Below, in pieces: positions 15,152-18,674 of a stretch of DNA of 18,674 bases. The DNA is taken from contig JACMMN010000160.1 of NCBI GenBank assembly GCA_014379075.1, forward strand, positions 1-18,674. The letters are read 5' to 3'. Source of the DNA: Pyrinomonadaceae bacterium. Lineage in GTDB: Bacteria; Acidobacteriota; Blastocatellia; Pyrinomonadales; Pyrinomonadaceae. How positions within the stretch are numbered: position 1 is the first letter of the stretch; the number at the start of each line of letters is the position of its first letter. Both the position numbers and the translations under genes were made by a program. Below the pieces are notes generated by a model that saw only the letters and a program-made list of their open reading frames with translations, was not told the DNA's origin and did not search any database.

Positions 15152-15452
15152 AGATAAAGTCAGGGAAGTAAATTTTATCACTTAACCGGGCAAATTGCTT
15201 GACCGATCTCGATTGGCGATGCAAACTGTAAGTAAGCTTATTTTGACGGCAGACGCGCTCGAAAGCGAACGTTTTTTCAGGATTTTCAACAACATTATTT
15301 TGAAATACATTGATAATTTATCAATAAAGACCGATCCAACGGGTTACATTGCTCATTATTCGATATCAGCCACTTTTAAACGCTCTGTACTTATTTCAGC
15401 GTCAATTGCATTTCGGAATTAGCCGTAGAACACAATTTAAGAGGTCAAAACA
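15152..15452. other. Divergent intergenic region with an operator-like palindrome
   Basis: This gap separates the minus-strand zinc-ribbon/rlmB unit from the plus-strand NYN gene and must hold both promoters. It is AT-rich, with several TTGAC-like hexamers (for example TTGACC at 15199) but no convincing -35/-10 pair. TTGATAATTTATCAA (15310-15324) is a perfect palindrome with 7-bp arms around a central T, a shape typical of repressor operators. Short open frames here show no protein-like composition. Confidence 0.4.
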
Positions 15453-16160
15453 ATGCAGTTTGACACGACTACAAGCTCCTCCTGGAAGTTTGGGCATCGC
15501 GGTCGAGTCGCCGTTTTTATTGACGGCAATAACCTTTTTCACGCGGCCCGCTTTCACACGATAGATATAGATTACAACAAATTGCTGCGCATTCTTTTGG
15601 GCGACGGCCGTTTGCTTCGCGCCTTCTTTTATACCGGCGTCGATGCCGGAGCCGAGCGCCAGCAGGGATTTTTGCTGTGGATGCGGAGAAACGGATTTCG
15701 CGTCGTGCAAAAGGAACTGAAGACATTCTACGACGGCACGCGCAAGGCGAATCTGGACGTTGAGATCGCGGTGGATATGCTCAGCCTCGCCGGCAGATAC
15801 GATACGGCGGTTTTGGTTTCGGGCGACGAGGATTTCGTTTACGCTATAAATGCGGTCGCTTATAAAGGCTGCCGCGTCGAGGTTGCGGGGTTTCGTTCAA
15901 ACACCGCGCCCAGGCTTATCGACGTTGCCGATTTTTTTATCGATCTCGGCGATATTGCCGAACTCATCCGCAAGGACATGACGCAGGTCGGCGACTACGA
16001 CGTGCCTTCTTTCGTTCCTCCTGACGAGATGCCGATGCCGCACATACTTCGCCCTAACGGCCGCGAGCAAATGCCGCGAAACGTTGCCGTCGAGCCGAAT
16101 TTTGCGGAGGAGGAAAATGAGAACACGAACGACTTTGTGCGGGTGAACGACGAGCGATGA
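15453..16160 (+). CDS. LabA/DUF88-type NYN domain protein (PIN-like ribonuclease)
   Basis: This 235-residue protein carries one NYN domain of the LabA-like group, a PIN-fold family of predicted or proven metal-dependent ribonucleases. Active-site acidic positions are visible: VFIDGNNLF (D24, N26), LDVEIAVDM (D102, D108) and VSGDEDF (D125, D127). Between them lie the expected strands (LRAFFYTGVD and GFRVVQKEL). The C-terminal 60 residues are polar and probably disordered (VPPDEMPMPHIL, then EEENENTND). A strong AAGAGG (15439-15444) lies eight bases before the ATG. The gene overlaps the DUF2203 gene by four bases (ATGA). RNA processing or turnover is the best guess for its role. Confidence 0.9.
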   Translation: MQFDTTTSSSWKFGHRGRVAVFIDGNNLFHAARFHTIDIDYNKLLRILLGDGRLLRAFFYTGVDAGAERQQGFLLWMRRNGFRVVQKELKTFYDGTRKANLDVEIAVDMLSLAGRYDTAVLVSGDEDFVYAINAVAYKGCRVEVAGFRSNTAPRLIDVADFFIDLGDIAELIRKDMTQVGDYDVPSFVPPDEMPMPHILRPNGREQMPRNVAVEPNFAEEENENTNDFVRVNDER

Positions 16161-16543
16161 AAGTTTTTACACTTCAGGAAGCAAACGCGTTATTGCCGGA
16201 CGTTGCGGCTAATTTAAAAGAGGTCAAAAACCTTTATTCGACCATCGGCATCTATCGTGAATCGGCGCGGGCGGCGGCCGTCGCGTCCGAGTTTGGCGGC
16301 GGCATGCAGGGCGGCTCGCGTTACGTACAGGCACTTTACGAGATCGGCAAGATCACGACGGAACTGCATGAACTCGGCGTTCAATTGAAAGACTATTCGC
16401 GTGGGCTGATAGATTTTCCTTCAATGATGGACGGCCGCGTCGTGCTTCTCTGCTGGCAGCTCGGCGAGGATGAGCGGATCGAGTGGTGGCACGAGCTGGA
16501 AGCCGGATTTGCCGGACGGCAGCCGCTCCCGGACGAACTTTAG
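16157..16543 (+). CDS. DUF2203 family protein
   Basis: This 128-residue cytoplasmic protein matches the small DUF2203 family. It has the typical start FTLQEANALLPDVAANL, a long central helical region with a Gly-rich loop (GGGMQGGSRY), and the conserved ending GLIDFPSMMDGRVVLLCWQLGE-RIEWWHELEAGFAGRQPL. No biochemical function is established for the family that I can cite. The start codon overlaps the end of the NYN gene (ATGA), so the two are translationally coupled and a common function is plausible. No hairpin terminator is seen after it. Confidence 0.87.
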   Translation: MKVFTLQEANALLPDVAANLKEVKNLYSTIGIYRESARAAAVASEFGGGMQGGSRYVQALYEIGKITTELHELGVQLKDYSRGLIDFPSMMDGRVVLLCWQLGEDERIEWWHELEAGFAGRQPLPDEL

Positions 16544-16638
16544 TTTATCAGATTGTAAGATTTTTTCTCTCTCAAGCACTTATCGCTCCATCGCTGTAAC
16601 CAGATCGCTGAAAGTTTAAAGTTTTGTGCGCTTTACTA

Positions 16639-16668
16639 TTGACGACTTAAAGTAACTTCTGATATTAT
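16639..16668 (+). promoter_or_regulatory. Sigma70-like promoter for the RDD protein gene
   Basis: TTGACG (16639-16644) and TATTAT (16663-16668) each match consensus at five of six positions, with an 18-bp spacer. Transcription would begin near 16675, leaving about 55 nt of leader before the ATG at 16730. This separates the RDD gene from the NYN-DUF2203 pair. Confidence 0.6.
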
Positions 16669-16729
16669 TTTCGTGATTTGTCCAACTCGCGCTAATTTTT
16701 AAAAATCCACTTTCGATCCTACTAAGCCT

Positions 16730-18094
16730 ATGATGTGCCCCGTTTGTAAACGCGATCTTGCACCATCCTTGTCGATCTGCACGTCATGCGGAGCGATGAT
16801 GAACGACACCGTCCGCGAGGAGCTTCAAACGAAACCGGTCTATGATCCGATTCCTCCGCCGGCGAACGATTTTCTGAATCTGGCAATTCAGGCGAATAAC
16901 CCGCCGCCGGCTGCTCCCGCACAAACTCAGCCGCCGATGGCCCGGCAGAACGTTTCGATGCCGCCGAAAGCTCCGGCAGCTCCTGCAAAGGCCGCACCCG
17001 CTTCGGCCCCTGTGAAATTTGACACCTCAGATCTGGCGATAAAGAAGACGAGCCCGACGCTCGTCGCATTCGAAACGAAAAATGCACAGATGCCGGATTG
17101 GCGCCTGCAATTGCAGAATTCGGTCAGGCAAAGAAACAACGGCACGCAGAATGAAACCGCGTCGGTCGACGCCACCGGTGCGGTTTATAAAAAGCAGTTG
17201 GTGACCAACGGCGCGAATGCATTGAAAACCGAATATGTCGAGGACTCGCAGCCTGCCGCACATGCGAATTCAAAGGTTGCTGCTGCCTTAAAGCGAATCG
17301 AAGATTCCCGGCGGGCGTTTCTTCCGGAGGACAAGAAAGCTGTTGAGACGGCGCTTGTCGGGAAAATGGCGGCGAAAAGCAATTATCCCTTCAACGTCGT
17401 TTCGCGGTCCGCACCGGGAGCAAACCGGCCCGACGGTAAGCCGTCCGCCTATGGTTCGGCAAAACCGAAACTGGTATCCTCTCTGCGAATCGAGAAAAAA
17501 GCGTTTGACACGAACAAACTTCCGCCGCTGCCGAAAGGGGCAGGGGCAACCGCGGGTTTTGACCAACTCTCCGGCGAACCGAACGGACGATTGAGGGACG
17601 AAGAACTGCTGCGCATCCCTGTAAATGAAAAGGCTCTGGCCGCTGAAATTGTTGAGATCGACGAGGTCGAAGCCGACGAGATCGACGATCTCGCTCCGCT
17701 CGCTATGCGTTTCAATGCCGGGCTTTTCGACCTTATCATCGGGGGCTTTGCGAGTTTTATCCTGCTTTCGCCGTTTCTGATGACCGGCGGAACGTGGCTG
17801 TCCCTTTCCGGCTTTTTTGCCTTTGCCGCGGCACTGGCGATCGTAATGTTCGTGTACCTGACGGCGTCGATCGGGTATAGCGGCCGGACCTTTGGGATGC
17901 GGGTGTTTTCGCTCGAACTGGTCGACGCCGAACAAAACGAATACCCGACTCTTCATCAGGCGGCCGTCAGCTCGGCTGTTTACCTTCTTTCGCTCGCCCT
18001 CGCCGGAATAGGGCTTTTGCCGATATTTTTTAACGACGAAAGACGGGCGGCGCACGACCTAGTGTCGGGAACGATTTTGATCAGAGAGTATTGA
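16730..18094 (+). CDS. Zinc-ribbon and RDD-domain membrane protein
   Basis: This 454-residue protein has three parts. The N-terminus is a zinc ribbon (MMCPVCKRDLAPSLSICTSCG). Residues of about 40-320 are long, low-complexity and probably disordered: first Pro/Ala-rich (KAPAAPAKAAPASAPV), then basic, and finally acidic just before the membrane (EIVEIDEVEADEIDD). From about 321 there is an RDD domain with three hydrophobic helices. It has R327 and D334 in the opening AMRFNAGLFD, the family's GRTFGMRVFSLEL after the second helix, and the closing DERRAAHDLVSGT (D436, R438/R439, D443). RDD proteins are inner-membrane proteins; some have been linked to ion transport. ATG codons at 16730 and 16733 are both possible starts; neither has a good ribosome binding site. 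Confidence 0.88.
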   Translation: MMCPVCKRDLAPSLSICTSCGAMMNDTVREELQTKPVYDPIPPPANDFLNLAIQANNPPPAAPAQTQPPMARQNVSMPPKAPAAPAKAAPASAPVKFDTSDLAIKKTSPTLVAFETKNAQMPDWRLQLQNSVRQRNNGTQNETASVDATGAVYKKQLVTNGANALKTEYVEDSQPAAHANSKVAAALKRIEDSRRAFLPEDKKAVETALVGKMAAKSNYPFNVVSRSAPGANRPDGKPSAYGSAKPKLVSSLRIEKKAFDTNKLPPLPKGAGATAGFDQLSGEPNGRLRDEELLRIPVNEKALAAEIVEIDEVEADEIDDLAPLAMRFNAGLFDLIIGGFASFILLSPFLMTGGTWLSLSGFFAFAAALAIVMFVYLTASIGYSGRTFGMRVFSLELVDAEQNEYPTLHQAAVSSAVYLLSLALAGIGLLPIFFNDERRAAHDLVSGTILIREY

Positions 18095-18157
18095 AGGATC
18101 TAAGTTAGACGTATCGGTTTCACAGCTTTCTATTCTTGATCTACATACGATGTGTGA

Positions 18158-18198
18158 AGTAACGCCGGCTTCCAGCCAGCGTTACTCTTTTATTTTTT
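18158..18198 (+). terminator. Hairpin terminator after the RDD gene, REP-like core
   Basis: AGTAACGC (18158-18165) pairs perfectly with GCGTTACT (18179-18186). After one C-A mismatch, GGCT and AGCC continue the stem around a three-base TCC loop. A T-rich run (18187-18198) follows, so it can act as an intrinsic terminator. The core GGCTTCCAGCC closely resembles the GGCTGCCAGCC core in the repeat at 1115-1139, suggesting a REP-like element used as a terminator. Confidence 0.7.
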
Positions 18199-18216
18199 AG
18201 CCTTAAACTAAATTCC

Positions 18217-18674
18217 GTGAATATTTCGACGATCGAAAAAATAAAAGCGGAACTGGGGCTCGCGTTGATCGGTCGAAAGCTTGGCAAGATCTTTCAGCTA
18301 TCCCGTTTCGAGCTGGCGGTTGATTTTCGCCTTTCGGATTCGACATTTCTTTTTGTCAGCGTCGAGCCTTCGAATCCGCGGATCTATCTGATCAGGCGGC
18401 GTGTAAAAGACCTCGAAAAACAATCGGGGACGCCATCGTCGTTTCACATGTTCCTGCGAAAGAGGCTGTCCGGAGCCACACTCGACAAGATCGAAGTTGT
18501 TCCGGACGAGCGCATTTTATATTTCGATCTTTCAACCCGTGATGAACTCGGCACGGATCACAATTTTTCTTTGGTTGTTCAACTCACCGGCCGCTCTGCC
18601 AACCTGTTTTTGTTAGACGAAAGACGGATGATACTCGAAACGTCCCGCGAGCCGTTCGGCGAAGGCCAAACGGC
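18217..18674 (+). CDS. NFACT family protein (RqcH/Rqc2 homologue), 5' part
   Basis: This frame starts at a GTG (18217) and stays open to the window edge, giving 152 residues of an N-terminal NFACT-N domain. Recognisable parts are IGRKLGKIFQLSR, RIYLIRRR, PSSFHMFLRKRLSGATLDKIE, ERILYFDLSTRDELG and VVQLTGRSANLFLLDERRMIL. They match the family once annotated as fibronectin-binding proteins. Bacterial RqcH binds obstructed 50S subunits and, with tRNA-Ala, adds alanine tails that mark stalled nascent chains for degradation. Full proteins are about 500-600 residues, so most lies beyond the edge, including the second half of NFACT-N and the coiled coils. No Shine-Dalgarno precedes the GTG, so the start is provisional. 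It has its own position after the hairpin terminator. Confidence 0.88.
   Translation, partial: MNISTIEKIKAELGLALIGRKLGKIFQLSRFELAVDFRLSDSTFLFVSVEPSNPRIYLIRRRVKDLEKQSGTPSSFHMFLRKRLSGATLDKIEVVPDERILYFDLSTRDELGTDHNFSLVVQLTGRSANLFLLDERRMILETSREPFGEGQT

Noticed and set aside
15195..15422. 75-codon frame upstream of the NYN gene
   Set aside because: It has no ribosome binding site, uneven composition and no motifs, and it spans the region that must contain promoters.
17288..18055. 255-codon open frame on the minus strand within the RDD gene
   Set aside because: It is antisense to a clear RDD domain, its composition is basic and Arg/Lys/Gly-rich without motifs, and there is no promoter or ribosome binding site.

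Overview
The window looks like chromosomal DNA from a Gram-negative-type heterotroph, most plausibly an Acidobacteriota member of the Blastocatellia/Pyrinomonadaceae kind. This is inference, not a database result. The reasons are roughly balanced GC, a plant/planctomycete-style fused AroDE, many small secreted or zinc-ribbon proteins of unknown function, and REP-like palindromes with a GGCTNCCAGCC-type core between genes. I see no phage, transposase, CRISPR array or toxin-antitoxin module. Most of the window is housekeeping and lineage-specific genes.

Layout. (1) 37-1059, minus strand: a MoxR-type AAA+ ATPase whose usual downstream partners lie beyond the left edge. (2) 1060-1296: a gap holding a large imperfect inverted repeat. 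(3) 1297-1896, plus strand: a lone prepilin-like protein, then tRNA-Val(CAC) and an intrinsic terminator. (4) 1975-3474: a secreted protein of unknown function and a secreted purple-acid-phosphatase-like metallophosphoesterase, closed by a bidirectional terminator shared with a small convergent secreted Lys/Pro-rich protein (3531-3755). (5) 4037-9482: a closely spaced plus-strand series with a TspO-like membrane protein on an apparently leaderless promoter, fused AroD-AroE, a double zf-TFIIB zinc-ribbon protein, a ThiF/MoeB-type E1-like enzyme and a type II NADH dehydrogenase. (6) 9608-12669: a large exported beta-propeller protein and an SDR oxidoreductase. (7) 15181-12672, minus strand: a three-gene unit of zinc-ribbon protein, RlmB-type rRNA methyltransferase and zinc-ribbon membrane protein. 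(8) 15453-16543: a LabA-like NYN nuclease translationally coupled to a DUF2203 protein. (9) 16730-18094: a zinc-ribbon/RDD membrane protein with its own sigma70-like promoter and a hairpin terminator. (10) 18217 to the right edge: the start of an NFACT (RqcH/Rqc2) ribosome-quality-control protein.

The genes touch shikimate synthesis (AroDE), respiration (NDH-2), rRNA modification (RlmB) and rescue of stalled ribosomes (NFACT), but they do not form one obvious pathway. The most unusual points are non-coding or architectural. Arrays with a strict 7-bp period lie at both ends of rlmB and have been read into its protein tails. A family of REP-like hairpins fills intergenic gaps. The TspO-like gene appears to be leaderless. 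Four separate proteins carry zinc ribbons. No clearly new defence or biosynthetic system is visible.
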